Assembly: GCF_001005825.1 (NCBI RefSeq)
Contig: NZ_LBHV01000012.1
Location: 1 to 64,000 of the forward strand
Reading direction: 5' to 3'
Length of the DNA stretch: 64,000 nt
From: Rhizobium sp. LC145
GTDB lineage: Bacteria > Pseudomonadota > Alphaproteobacteria > Rhizobiales > Rhizobiaceae
Positions within the stretch are counted from its first letter, which is position 1, and every line of letters begins with the position of its first letter. Below the pieces are notes generated by a model. That model was not told where the DNA came from. It made no database searches and was given only the letters and a program-made list of their open reading frames with translations. Shown here one piece after another: positions 43,395 to 52,032 of the stretch. Position numbers and translations under genes: made by a program.

Positions 43395-44360
43395 TTACTT
43401 ACCTGACATTGCGTTGAGAACGCGTTCCGTTTCGGTAAAGTGCTCGGTCAGGAATCTGGTGAAATCCTCATGGTTGCGATAGGCGATACCGAAGCCACGA
43501 TCACGCATACCCTTCACAAAACTCTCCTTCTTGACGGCCGCGGCAACTGCCTCTTCGATCCGAGCGACTACCGCTGGGTCCATTCCAGCAGGCCCGCCAA
43601 CGCCGCGCCACGTTCCGCCAACGTAGGACGTGCCTATGCTTTCCTTCACCGTCGGAATCGAGTCATTGATGGCAACGCGTTCATCGCTCATCACTGCCAA
43701 CGTCTTCACCACGCCAGCGTCTGCGAGAGCGGTGGTCTCGGGCACAGAGCACAGCACAATGTCAAGACCGCCCGAAGCCAGCTCCTGCAGCGCTGCCGCC
43801 GATCCCTGAGCCGGGATCAAGTTGAGCTTCGTGACATCGACACCCTCTCCCAGGAGCATCGAAACAAATGGAATATCCCAGCTGGCATTGCACGTGCCGC
43901 CACAGGAAATGTTGAATGATCCGGGATCAGCCTTGATGCCGGCGATAAGAGCGCCCAGATCCTGATACTCGCTGTCCGCAGAAACATGGATCGCCGACGG
44001 GTCGGCATTGAACTGGGCAATCGCGGTGAAATTCTCAGGCCGGAAGTTGGCTTGTCCCAGCAAGGTGAACTGCGCGATCGGTGAAAGCTGGCCCAGCGTA
44101 TAGCCATCAGGTGCAGCAGACGTGTAGGTGGTATAGCCGACGATACCGGACGCTTGAGCCTGATTGATCACCGGGACTGGTTGACCAAGCGCAGCCTCGA
44201 GTTCAGCCGCCAGAAGCCTGAACGTATAGTCCGAACCTCCACCGGCTCCCGCGACCACGACCATCTGCACAGGACGTGTTGGCCAGTCCTGGGCTTGCGT
44301 AGCTGTGCTGCTGATGAGCCCTGTGGCGACGAGTGTCGAAATAAGCAGTTTGTTCATCAA
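43395..44360 (-). CDS. tctC: TTT transporter periplasmic binding protein TctC
   Basis: 321 residues with a signal peptide (about 1-24, MMNKLLISTLVATGLISSTATQAQ). The mature protein starts DWPTRPVQMVVVAGAGGGSDYTFRLLAAELEAALGQPVPVINQ, the standard Bug/TctC start, followed by the GAxG substrate loops and a CGG...C pair (SCGGTCNAS) that may form a disulfide. It captures a small carboxylate or related compound. A strong hairpin lies in the 75-base gap upstream. Confidence 0.95.
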   Translation of the reverse strand: MMNKLLISTLVATGLISSTATQAQDWPTRPVQMVVVAGAGGGSDYTFRLLAAELEAALGQPVPVINQAQASGIVGYTTYTSAAPDGYTLGQLSPIAQFTLLGQANFRPENFTAIAQFNADPSAIHVSADSEYQDLGALIAGIKADPGSFNISCGGTCNASWDIPFVSMLLGEGVDVTKLNLIPAQGSAAALQELASGGLDIVLCSVPETTALADAGVVKTLAVMSDERVAINDSIPTVKESIGTSYVGGTWRGVGGPAGMDPAVVARIEEAVAAAVKKESFVKGMRDRGFGIAYRNHEDFTRFLTEHFTETERVLNAMSGK

Positions 44361-44392
44361 GGATCCTCCCAGTTCGTGTCTTATCGATTATC

Positions 44393-44415
44393 TGTCCCCG
44401 CCCTGGGCGGGGACA
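44393..44415. terminator. Strong intergenic hairpin between dapA-like gene and tctC
   Basis: TGTCCCCGCCC is followed after one base by its exact inverse complement GGGCGGGGACA, giving 11-base arms. No T-run follows in the direction of transcription. It is therefore more likely an mRNA stabiliser or partial terminator that sets a higher tctC level than a full terminator. Confidence 0.6.
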
Positions 44416-44435
44416 CTATTTCATTCAAATCAGCC

Positions 44436-45320
44436 TTAGTGAGGGATCGCCTTCAGGGCGTCAGCGATCAGCGCCTTGCGAGCTTCGTCAGGCGCCTTCA
44501 TAGGAGCGCGCGGCAGAGCAAAAGGGACGCCCTGAAGCGATTGCGCGTACTTTATGTTTGCGGGAAGATCATCGGTAATGAGGGCATTCCAGAAACGCAG
44601 CAGATCGGCGTGGAGTGCCTTTGCTTCGGTGTGCTTGCCTTCCTTGACCAAGTCCCAAAGCTTCACGACGGCCTTCGGTGCAGCAGCGGGATTAGCTGCA
44701 ATGGTACCATGTACGCCAAGCGCGAAGCTCGGATAAAGAAGAGCGTCAACCGCCGTGAAGACGAGCTTGCCTTCTGGCAGATCGAGCATCAGATCGGCCG
44801 TCAGTTTGAGATCGCTGTTGGATTGCTTCACACCGATGACACCCGGAACCTCGGTCATGATCCGCTTGAGGAGCGCCGGACCGAGATAGCACCACGGCAC
44901 AACGTTGTAGATGAGCACCGGGAGGCCGCTTTCGTCGGCGATTGCTCGAAAATGGTCGACCAGCGCATCGTCGGAAGGCCTAAAAACATAGTGTGGTGGC
45001 GTAACCTGAAGCGCCACAGCGCCGGCCTCACGAGCCATTTTTGAGCGATCGACGGCCTGACGAGTGGAGTTGATGATGATGCCGGCGATGAGCGGCACCC
45101 GGCCGGCAAGAACGTCACGAGACGTTTCAAGCAGTCGCTGCAATTCGTTGGCGTCCAGGGTGTGCCCCTCTGCAGACGATCCTCCGACGCAGATCCCATG
45201 GACACCGGAACCGACCATCCAGTCGATCTGTGCGCCCAGCTGGTTGTACAGGATTTCGCCTTCCGCGCTAAAGGGAGTGGTAGTGGGCGGGATTACCCCG
45301 AAGAACTGATCGGTCGACAT
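44436..45320 (-). CDS. DapA-superfamily lyase/aldolase
   Basis: 294 residues from the ATG at 45320 (GAGGAA upstream). The family catalytic residues are visible: Schiff-base Lys at about 165 in GVIGVKQSNSD and Tyr at about 138 in VLIYNVVPW. The phosphate/carboxylate loop is GGSSAEGH rather than GTTGE, so the substrate differs from that of DapA proper. The family cleaves or joins 2-keto acids. It is first in the transcript that continues into tctCBA, and an IclR-type operator sits just upstream. Confidence 0.92.
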   Translation of the reverse strand: MSTDQFFGVIPPTTTPFSAEGEILYNQLGAQIDWMVGSGVHGICVGGSSAEGHTLDANELQRLLETSRDVLAGRVPLIAGIIINSTRQAVDRSKMAREAGAVALQVTPPHYVFRPSDDALVDHFRAIADESGLPVLIYNVVPWCYLGPALLKRIMTEVPGVIGVKQSNSDLKLTADLMLDLPEGKLVFTAVDALLYPSFALGVHGTIAANPAAAPKAVVKLWDLVKEGKHTEAKALHADLLRFWNALITDDLPANIKYAQSLQGVPFALPRAPMKAPDEARKALIADALKAIPH

Positions 45321-45335
45321 CGCTTCCTCATTAAA

Positions 45336-45370
45336 TGAACACAATGTCTGAATAATGGACATGTTGTTCA
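45336..45370. promoter_or_regulatory. IclR-type operator, copy A
   Basis: A long imperfect inverted repeat: TGAACACAATGTC at 45336-45348 and GACATGTTGTTCA at 45358-45370 match at 10 to 11 of 13 positions. Its core ATGTCTGAATAATGGACAT (45344-45362) recurs, inverted, upstream of the dhaK-like gene with 17 of 19 identical bases. It lies 25-50 bases ahead of the dapA-like start. Confidence 0.75.
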
Positions 45371-45410
45371 CGGTCAAGAGAAAGAAGCGACCGATATCGA
45401 ATTTTCGTCA

Positions 45411-46220
45411 TCAATCATATAGATCGGGATCAGCGCCCAGACGTTGCGCGATCAGTCGCGTTTGCTGTTTGATCAGGGCTGCGAATTCGGGGATCGAGGT
45501 CTCGGTAAACCGTTCCTTCTCACCTGTGACACTGATCGCGGCGAAGATGCGTCCACTCGCGTTCCAGATTGGCGCCCCCACACAGCGCCGCCAATCTTCA
45601 TACTCGCAATCATCAATCGAATAACCGCGTTCCAACGTTTTGCGCAATTCGGAGCGCAAGGCGTCGGGATCGGTGATCGTATGGGTGGTGAAGGCCGGAA
45701 GCCCTTCGCTGATCACACGCTTGATGACCGCTTCACTCTGATGCGCCAGAACAGCCTTCCCGGTCGCACTACAGTGCGCAGCAGCACTTTCCAGAGTTAT
45801 GATATTGTTGAGCCCTTTGGAATCCTTGCGGCTCACCATGATAATCCCGTGACCATCGAAGACGCCGAGATGCACCGCGAGCCCTGTCTTATTAGACAGC
45901 GTATTGATGCTTTCTTCGGCCTCGCGCTGAACGTCCATATTCGCAAGCACCGTATTGCCCAGCTCAAACAGCTTCAGCCCCAGGCGGTAGCGCTCTCTAT
46001 CCCTATCCTGCTCCAGAAGCCCCAATGTCTTGAGGGAACTGACCAAACGATGCACGGTCGTCCTTGGCAGTTCCGTGCGCTTGGAGATCTGCAAAACCGT
46101 CAGAGCCTTGTCACTACGAGAGAAGCACTCCAGCACCGCCATCATTTTGAAGTACGACAGCATTTGGCCGGTCGCCTCTGCATGAGCCATGTCTGTCGCG
46201 CCTATCTCGTTGTTCTTCAC
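45411..46220 (-). CDS. IclR-family transcriptional regulator
   Basis: 269 residues. The winged helix (MMAVLECFSRSDKALTVLQISKRTELPRTTVHRLVSSLKTLGLLEQD, about 25-75) is followed by the IclR effector domain with HLGVFDGHGIIMVSRKDSKG and AHCSATGKAVLAHQ. It is the third gene of the dhaK-dhaL-iclR run and lies next to the dapA-tctCBA promoter. Shared operators at both promoters make it the probable controller of both transcripts. Confidence 0.94.
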   Translation of the reverse strand: MKNNEIGATDMAHAEATGQMLSYFKMMAVLECFSRSDKALTVLQISKRTELPRTTVHRLVSSLKTLGLLEQDRDRERYRLGLKLFELGNTVLANMDVQREAEESINTLSNKTGLAVHLGVFDGHGIIMVSRKDSKGLNNIITLESAAAHCSATGKAVLAHQSEAVIKRVISEGLPAFTTHTITDPDALRSELRKTLERGYSIDDCEYEDWRRCVGAPIWNASGRIFAAISVTGEKERFTETSIPEFAALIKQQTRLIAQRLGADPDLYD

Positions 46221-46223
46221 AAC

Positions 46224-46829
46224 CTATCTCCCTATCGCTTGGATCACCCTGACCACAGCCAACATACCCGGATCGTCGTGTCCGATTGAAGCCTCAGCAA
46301 ACATTCGTGCCCTTCCAATCTTATTGGGACGATTGCGAAAGTCCTCAAGGGTTGCGACAGCGGCAGCCTGCGCCGCCGAATGAACTGTTGCTGGATCGCT
46401 TAACCCCTTGATCGCGCGAGCAACGGCGTCAAGAGCATCCAGAACTGTTTTATCTCCCAAAGTGGCTCCGCCCCGGGCCGACATGGCATCACGTGCCTGC
46501 TCGAGCAACGGGCCAAGTTCAGACCATTCGATTTCCATCCGGCCCTTGGTCTGCTTCGCAATGGTAAGCATTGCGGTCGCGATAAGCGTGCCGAGGCTGG
46601 AGCCCGTGGCGGCAGCCGTTGCCCGGGCGTAGGCCGAGAGTGTCGCTCCGAGGTCACTATTTGAGGGCACCTCCGCTGCGTGCATTGCTCCGATAACGCG
46701 CGCGAACATGCCACCTGTGTCGCCGTCTCCCAGCTTGGCATCGGCGGCATTGAGCTCCTGTTCAATCGCGGGCAGGTCGGCGATGATTCTGTCTAATGCG
46801 CCCTTCAGATGTGTTTGGTTCATGTCCAT
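46224..46829 (-). CDS. dhaL: DhaL-type ATP-binding subunit of a ketose kinase
   Basis: 201 residues. The Mg-ATP site reads ELNAADAKLGDGDTGGMFAR (three Asp ligands), with TGSSLGTLIATAML and GGATLGDKTVLDALDAV completing the DhaL barrel. It pairs with the DhaK-type subunit encoded three bases upstream. Together they should phosphorylate a short ketose or ketotetrose. Confidence 0.93.
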   Translation of the reverse strand: MDMNQTHLKGALDRIIADLPAIEQELNAADAKLGDGDTGGMFARVIGAMHAAEVPSNSDLGATLSAYARATAAATGSSLGTLIATAMLTIAKQTKGRMEIEWSELGPLLEQARDAMSARGGATLGDKTVLDALDAVARAIKGLSDPATVHSAAQAAAVATLEDFRNRPNKIGRARMFAEASIGHDDPGMLAVVRVIQAIGR

Positions 46830-46832
46830 GGT

Positions 46833-47828
46833 TCAGATCTTCCAGAAAGGGGAGTCGGCCGGAGCCGCCAGAAAATGTGCCAGTTCGTCATCAAGCGCCA
46901 AAAGACTGATCGAGACACCGGCCATTTCCATCGACGTCACGTAATTGCCGACCATCGGCTGAACGATCGTGTAACCCGAAGCATCCAGTCGCTTCTTCGC
47001 CTCGGCAAAAATGATGTAGAGTTCATCGAGAGGTGTCGCGCCGAGACCGTTGACGAGGATGGACACGCGTTTGCCCTCGTTTACCGGAAGCTCCGCCAGA
47101 AGACGCTCAAGCATCTCCTCAACCAGCTCGCCCGCCGGCTTCAGCTTGCCGCGCCAAATGCCCGGCTCTCCGTGGATACCCATTCCCATTTCGATTTCAT
47201 CATCTGCGATCTGAAATGTTGGACCAACAGAACCGGGCACGATGCATGAGTTCAGGGCCAATCCAATGGTACGAGTTGCCTCGACGGTCTTTTGCGCGAA
47301 CGCCGCCACGCTATCCAGATCGTGGCCAGCCTCCGCGGCCGCTCCCGCGATCTTGTAAGCGTAGATCAGACCGGCAACTCCTCGCCGCTTGGCTGCCTCG
47401 TCTGGTGCGGCGCTGGCTATATCGTCAGTCGCGAGAACCGTGCGGGTCCGGATGCCTTCCTCTTCGAGCATCTCGCTCGCCATTGCAAAGTTCATTTTGT
47501 CACCGCCGTAATTTCCAAACAACAGCAGGACGCCTTCACCGCCTTCTGCAAGCGAGATGGCGTCCATGCATGATTGCAGATTGGGTCCTTCGAACACGTT
47601 GCCGATAGCACATGTTGATAGCAGCCCCTGGCCTACGTAACCGGTAAAAAGAGGAAGGTGGCCCGAGCCGCCGCCCGAGGCGATGCCGACCTTACCCTTG
47701 ACCGCACCGGATGCGCGGCGGATCACCCTTAGACTCTGTCCATCCAGAACAAAACCAGGATTGGCCGCCACCAAACCTTCAAGGACATCATCGACATAGG
47801 AGGTGGGCGAGTTGAGTAGCTTTTTCAT
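46833..47828 (-). CDS. dhaK: DhaK-type substrate-binding subunit of a ketose kinase
   Basis: 331 residues from the ATG at 47828, chosen because MKKLLNSP is the usual DhaK start; an ATG ten codons earlier is possible. The substrate-linking His is at about 219 in GMGIHGEPG, and the active-site Asp is in GNYGGDKMNF. The loop normally reading GGGSGHEPAHAG reads GGGSGHLPLFTG, so the pocket differs from that of dihydroxyacetone kinase. Relatives with such changes phosphorylate erythrulose. It forms an operon with dhaL and iclR. Confidence 0.92.
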   Translation of the reverse strand: MKKLLNSPTSYVDDVLEGLVAANPGFVLDGQSLRVIRRASGAVKGKVGIASGGGSGHLPLFTGYVGQGLLSTCAIGNVFEGPNLQSCMDAISLAEGGEGVLLLFGNYGGDKMNFAMASEMLEEEGIRTRTVLATDDIASAAPDEAAKRRGVAGLIYAYKIAGAAAEAGHDLDSVAAFAQKTVEATRTIGLALNSCIVPGSVGPTFQIADDEIEMGMGIHGEPGIWRGKLKPAGELVEEMLERLLAELPVNEGKRVSILVNGLGATPLDELYIIFAEAKKRLDASGYTIVQPMVGNYVTSMEMAGVSISLLALDDELAHFLAAPADSPFWKI

Positions 47829-47902
47829 ATAAATGGGCTCTAGCTGCTTGCGCGACATGATGTGGACTTATGAGGACCGTCCACGGCTCAGCCAATCTAT
47901 AG

Positions 47903-47921
47903 ATGTTCATTATTCGGACAT
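47903..47921. promoter_or_regulatory. IclR-type operator, copy B
   Basis: ATGTTCATTATTCGGACAT is, in inverse complement, 17 of 19 bases identical to the operator core at 45344-45362. It lies 75 bases upstream of the proposed dhaK start. The identity links the two transcripts. Confidence 0.75.
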
Positions 47922-48109
47922 CAAGTCCGTAAAGCCACTGCAAAGCAGAAGAGAACTTTGGCTCCGATTTCAACCTCGTAAAAATCTTGAGCAATGATTC
48001 CATTTTCGGGAAGGACAGCCGATAAATCGTCCCGGGCGCACATGTAACAGATCGGCCTTAAAGAGTGCCGGCACCCGGGAACAGAGATACTTCGCTCACC
48101 GTACAGGCC

Positions 48110-49369
48110 CTAATAAATCGTCAATGCGGGAATGAAGCTGACCGCAAGAAGGAGAAGCATGGCCATGCCGAAATAAGGCCACAGCTCCTTCGTCGTCGTT
48201 CCCAGAGGGGCCTTCGCAATGGACGACGAGATGAACAGGGTCGTGCCGATCGGGGGCGTGTAGAGCCCAATCCCCAGGTTGATCACCATCATGAGGCCAA
48301 GCTGGACCCGGTCGAGACCAATAGCATCGGCAAGCGGCAGGAAGACCGGCCCGAGAAGCAGGATCGCAGGGGGCATGTCGAGCGGCATGCCGACAACCAG
48401 CATGATCACGTTCATCATGAGAATGATGGCGATCGGGCTGGAGATATGCGCCGCGACCCATTCCGCCATGTGCTGAGGCGTCTGGTCGAAAGTCAGCACC
48501 CAGCCGACCGCAGCACTCCCCATGATGACGAGCATGACCACCCCGGTCGCGACGCCTGCCTCAACCATGTTTTCGCAGAAGCGCTTCCATGTCAGATCCC
48601 GGTAGAACAGGAGGCTGAGCAGCAGCGAGTAGACAACCGAGAGCACCGACACCTCGGTCGGCGTGGCAAAGCCGAAGCGAAGGAAGACGATGATCAGGAT
48701 CGGCAGGAGGATCGCCGGAAAGCTCTGCAGTGCAAGCCTGGCGAGGTCACGTTTTCTGACCTTTGCAGATTGCGCCGAGTAGCCGCGGCGAACCGAGATG
48801 AACCAGCAAACGAAAGCAAAACTCGCCGCCATGATCAAACCGGGCACTATGCCTGAAATGAACAGGTCGCCGACGCTTACTCCGCTGATCAGCGCGTAGA
48901 GGATCATGGGGATCGACGGAGGAATGAGCACGTCGATAACCGCGGAGGTCGCGTTATTGGCCGCGCATAGTGCCGGGGGAAAGCCGTGCTTCTTCTGCCA
49001 GGGGATCAGGACGGAACCGAGTGCACTGGCGTTTGCGACCGCGGAACCGGAAACCCCGCCGAACACGACCGAAGATACGGCCGTGGTCGATAGCGGCCCA
49101 CCCCTCCAGCGCTGCATGATACGGGATGCGAGTTCCAGAAGCTGACGGCCCAACTCGCCCCCGAGCATCAGGGTGCCCGCCAGCATGAAGAACGGCAGCG
49201 CCAGCATCGGAAACGACTGTGTCTGGTCGTAGACCTGCTGGGCGACCACGGAAAGCGGCACATATCCGTTGAAAAGGACACCGAATCCGGCGGCGATGAT
49301 GAGAGCGTAGCCGACGGGGACTGCAAGCACCATGAGGACGCAGAAGGAGACGATCATGACGAGGGTCAA
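48110..49369 (-). CDS. TRAP transporter large membrane subunit (DctM)
   Basis: 419 residues from a TTG at 49369 that overlaps the DctQ stop (TTGA), with AGGAG eight bases upstream; an ATG four codons later lacks a ribosome site. About twelve membrane segments. DctM signatures: FPMLALPFFMLAGTLM, GGVSGSAVANASALGSVLIPW, LIPPSIPMILYALISGVSVGDLFISGIVPG, and GIGLYTPPIGTTLFI. It moves the substrate delivered by the DctP-type protein using the sodium gradient. Confidence 0.94.
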   Translation of the reverse strand: MTLVMIVSFCVLMVLAVPVGYALIIAAGFGVLFNGYVPLSVVAQQVYDQTQSFPMLALPFFMLAGTLMLGGELGRQLLELASRIMQRWRGGPLSTTAVSSVVFGGVSGSAVANASALGSVLIPWQKKHGFPPALCAANNATSAVIDVLIPPSIPMILYALISGVSVGDLFISGIVPGLIMAASFAFVCWFISVRRGYSAQSAKVRKRDLARLALQSFPAILLPILIIVFLRFGFATPTEVSVLSVVYSLLLSLLFYRDLTWKRFCENMVEAGVATGVVMLVIMGSAAVGWVLTFDQTPQHMAEWVAAHISSPIAIILMMNVIMLVVGMPLDMPPAILLLGPVFLPLADAIGLDRVQLGLMMVINLGIGLYTPPIGTTLFISSSIAKAPLGTTTKELWPYFGMAMLLLLAVSFIPALTIY

Positions 49370-49896
49370 AGCACGATCTCCTCCGGCTTGATTTGAAGGC
49401 GATAGTCCCACCCCAAGCGAAGCACGCGCGTCGTGGCCGCGATGGTGACGATGGAAACCAGGACCGCGCCTATCGAAAGCGAGTAATAGCCGATGCTGTT
49501 TGGAAGTTGCAGGACGGGGCTTCTTTCTGCGCCTGCGATCTCGGCGACGACCGTGGCCTGGTATGCGAGTGTCAGGAAGGCGACGACGCTGATCGTGTTG
49601 GCCAGGATTAAAGCAGCCTTCCGCGCCTTGCCGTCAAGCTTGTCGTACAACCATTCGACCGCCATATGGCCACCCGCGTGCGCGGCAATAACGATGCCCG
49701 CGATGATGAACCACGGGAAGATCAGCATGGGTAGTTCCTGCGCGAACGAGAGACCGCCGCTAGCCGACAGATATCGAAAGAGCACGTTTGCAGTAGTGAC
49801 CACCGTCAGGGCGATGCCGCTGACGATGATGACAAGGCGTGAGAATGCGACGATGGCGCCGGCGACTGCATCGACGGCTGAATATATCCTGCTCAT
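49366..49896 (-). CDS. TRAP transporter small membrane subunit (DctQ)
   Basis: 176 residues from the ATG at 49896, with GGAGG four bases upstream. Four membrane segments and the family pattern VVTTANVLFRYLSASGGLSFAQELPMLIFPWFIIAGIVIAAHAGGHMAVEWL. It associates with the DctM-type protein. Confidence 0.92.
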   Translation of the reverse strand: MSRIYSAVDAVAGAIVAFSRLVIIVSGIALTVVTTANVLFRYLSASGGLSFAQELPMLIFPWFIIAGIVIAAHAGGHMAVEWLYDKLDGKARKAALILANTISVVAFLTLAYQATVVAEIAGAERSPVLQLPNSIGYYSLSIGAVLVSIVTIAATTRVLRLGWDYRLQIKPEEIVL

Positions 49897-49922
49897 GAGG
49901 CCTCCGGATCGAAAGGAGGGCC

Positions 49923-50930
49923 TCAGCCCCTCGCTGCGGCTTCCACCTGGGCGACGAAATCGCCAAACGGCTTCTTCTTCCAAGCATCAGCTACCGAAGC
50001 GGTCGCCTTTACGAAGGCGGCGTGATCGACCTCCACCACTTCTACCGCGGAATTGGTCTTGAACTTGTCGAGCACCTCGGCGGCTTTCTCGTTCGAGAGT
50101 TTCCGCTGCAGTTCGCCGGCTTCCTTCGCAGCCGCCCGGACGGCCTCCAAATCCTTGCCAAGTCGAGCTTCGGCGATTTTCGACATGAGGAATGGCGTCG
50201 CCTCCCACTTGTGGGCGGTCAGACTGATGAACTTGTTGACCTCCTGAAGCTTGGAGCTTTCGATGTTCGCGAGAGGGTTTTCCTGACCATCCACCACGCC
50301 CTGCTGCAGGGCGATATACAGCTCGCCGAACGCGATCTGCTCGGTGCCCGCTCCGAGAGCCTGGAAGATGTCGATCGTCATCGGGTCAGCCGGCGTCCGT
50401 ATCTTCATGCCGGCCAGATCCGCTGGAGAGGTGACCGTTCGCTTGGAGTTGGTGAGGTGCCGGATCCCGTTGTCCCACCAGTCCAGCGGCACGACACCGA
50501 CCGCCTCGAAGCGCTTGTTGAGTTCAGCGCCTACCGGGCCGCCCAGCACGGCCATCGCCTTGTCCGTATTCTCGAACAGGAACGGCAGGCCAAGCGCGTT
50601 CAGTTCCGGCACGATGGCCGAGGCGGCTCCCTGGCTATTGGCCGTGAAATCGAGCGCACCGGTGCGAAGGCTGGTCAGCATCGCCGAGTCGCTTCCGAGC
50701 GTTTCCGCCCCCGCGACATTGATCTGGACGCGTCCCTCGGTCTTCTGCTTGACCAGTTCGGCGAACTTGTCGGCCGCGACGGTTCTGGGGTTTCCAGGCG
50801 CTGCGCCATGGCCGAGCGTCAGCGTAGTCGTGGCTGCATTTGCCGACCGGCTCGACAATACCACCGCAGGAGCGGCGAGAGCACAGACGGTGGTGGTCAG
50901 GAAAAGTCTTCTGTTCATCTGCAAGCTCAT
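49923..50930 (-). CDS. TRAP transporter periplasmic binding protein (DctP)
   Basis: 335 residues from the ATG at 50930 (GGAGG upstream). A signal peptide (about 1-32, MSLQMNRRLFLTTTVCALAAPAVVLSSRSANA) precedes TLTLGHGAAPGNPRTVAADKFAELVKQKTEGRVQINV. The carboxylate-binding Arg region GMKIRTPADPM and GELYIALQQGVVDGQENPLANI are typical. Most family members bind carboxylates, though sugar and polyol binders occur. Confidence 0.94.
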   Translation of the reverse strand: MSLQMNRRLFLTTTVCALAAPAVVLSSRSANAATTTLTLGHGAAPGNPRTVAADKFAELVKQKTEGRVQINVAGAETLGSDSAMLTSLRTGALDFTANSQGAASAIVPELNALGLPFLFENTDKAMAVLGGPVGAELNKRFEAVGVVPLDWWDNGIRHLTNSKRTVTSPADLAGMKIRTPADPMTIDIFQALGAGTEQIAFGELYIALQQGVVDGQENPLANIESSKLQEVNKFISLTAHKWEATPFLMSKIAEARLGKDLEAVRAAAKEAGELQRKLSNEKAAEVLDKFKTNSAVEVVEVDHAAFVKATASVADAWKKKPFGDFVAQVEAAARG

Positions 50931-50994
50931 CTTATCCTCCATCGTAAGCTTGGTTGTGCTTGCGATCCGTTCTCCTCAGCGGATCGGTCGTCTT

Positions 50995-52032
50995 CTAAGT
51001 CAACAGCCAGTCCTTGACCGCACTTGTGACCTTCTCGGTCGAAAGACCATATTGGTCGTGAAGCGTGGGCAAGGCCCCTGCCTCCAGGAACTGGTCCGGC
51101 AAACCGATCTGGCGAAAAGCCGGCGGTGCGACACGGGCGCGCATCAGCGTGCCGGCGACGGCTTCTCCGAGGCCGCCGATCACCGTGTGGTTCTCCGCGA
51201 CGACCACAAGACGGCCGCCTCTGCGGCATTCGGCAATGATCGTTTCCTCATCGAGCGGCTTTATTGTCGGGACATGCAGCACGGCGACGTCCACGCCATC
51301 CTTCTGAAGCTGCTTGGCAGCTTCGAGCGCACGCATCGTCATGAGCCCCGACGAGATGATCAGCGTGTCCCGTCCGTCGCGGATCAGCTTGGCTTTGCCG
51401 AGTTCAAACTTATAGCCGTACTCATCGAGGACGAGCGGCACATTGCCCCGGAGCAGCCGCATGTAGACCGGGCCTTTATGGGCGCCGATCGCCGGAACGG
51501 CCTGTTCGATCTCGCTCGCGTCACACGGATCGATGATGGTGAGGTTGGGCATTCCGCGGAACATCGCGAGGTCTTCGGTCGCCTGATGGCTTGGTCCGTA
51601 TCCGGTCGTCAGCCCCGGAAGGGCACAGACGATCTTCACGTCGAGCATTTCCTCGGCGATGGCAAGGCAGATGAAGTCATAGGCGCGACGCGACGCAAAG
51701 ACGGCATAGGTCGTGACCCAGGGCTGAAACCCTTCCCGCGCCATCCCCGCGGCCGACATCATCAGAAGCTGCTCGGCCATGCCCATCTGGTAGAAGCGGT
51801 CCGGGTGGGCCGCCCGGAAGATATGAAGGTCGGTATATTTCGCCAGATCGGCAGACATGCCGACAATCCGGTCGTCCTTCTGCGCGAGCGCCACCAATGC
51901 GTGACCGAACGGCGCGGCCCTGGTCGGCTGATCGGGGCCGGCGATGGAGGCGATCATCGCTGACGTGGTCAGTCTTGGGCGGCCGCCGCCATTTTCCAGG
52001 TGTGACGGACGGATGTATTTCGAGCGTCTCAT
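50995..52032 (-). CDS. Transketolase, C-terminal subunit (split enzyme)
   Basis: 345 residues from the ATG at 52032, overlapping the N-terminal subunit gene by four bases. It holds the pyrimidine-binding domain (GMSADLAKYTDLHIFRAAHPDRFYQMGMAEQLLMMSAAGMAREGFQPWVTTYAVFASRRAYDFI, with the catalytic Glu) and the C-terminal regulatory domain (LIISSGLMTMRALEAAKQLQ...VPTIKPLDEETIIAE). Two-gene transketolases are known for apulose-4-phosphate and for sulfofructose as well as for ordinary sugars. It should move a ketol group from a phosphorylated ketose. Confidence 0.94.
   Translation of the reverse strand: MRRSKYIRPSHLENGGGRPRLTTSAMIASIAGPDQPTRAAPFGHALVALAQKDDRIVGMSADLAKYTDLHIFRAAHPDRFYQMGMAEQLLMMSAAGMAREGFQPWVTTYAVFASRRAYDFICLAIAEEMLDVKIVCALPGLTTGYGPSHQATEDLAMFRGMPNLTIIDPCDASEIEQAVPAIGAHKGPVYMRLLRGNVPLVLDEYGYKFELGKAKLIRDGRDTLIISSGLMTMRALEAAKQLQKDGVDVAVLHVPTIKPLDEETIIAECRRGGRLVVVAENHTVIGGLGEAVAGTLMRARVAPPAFRQIGLPDQFLEAGALPTLHDQYGLSTEKVTSAVKDWLLT

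Noticed and set aside
50022..51963. Long plus-strand frames across the TRAP and transketolase genes
   Set aside because: All coincide with well-supported minus-strand genes and show no family features.
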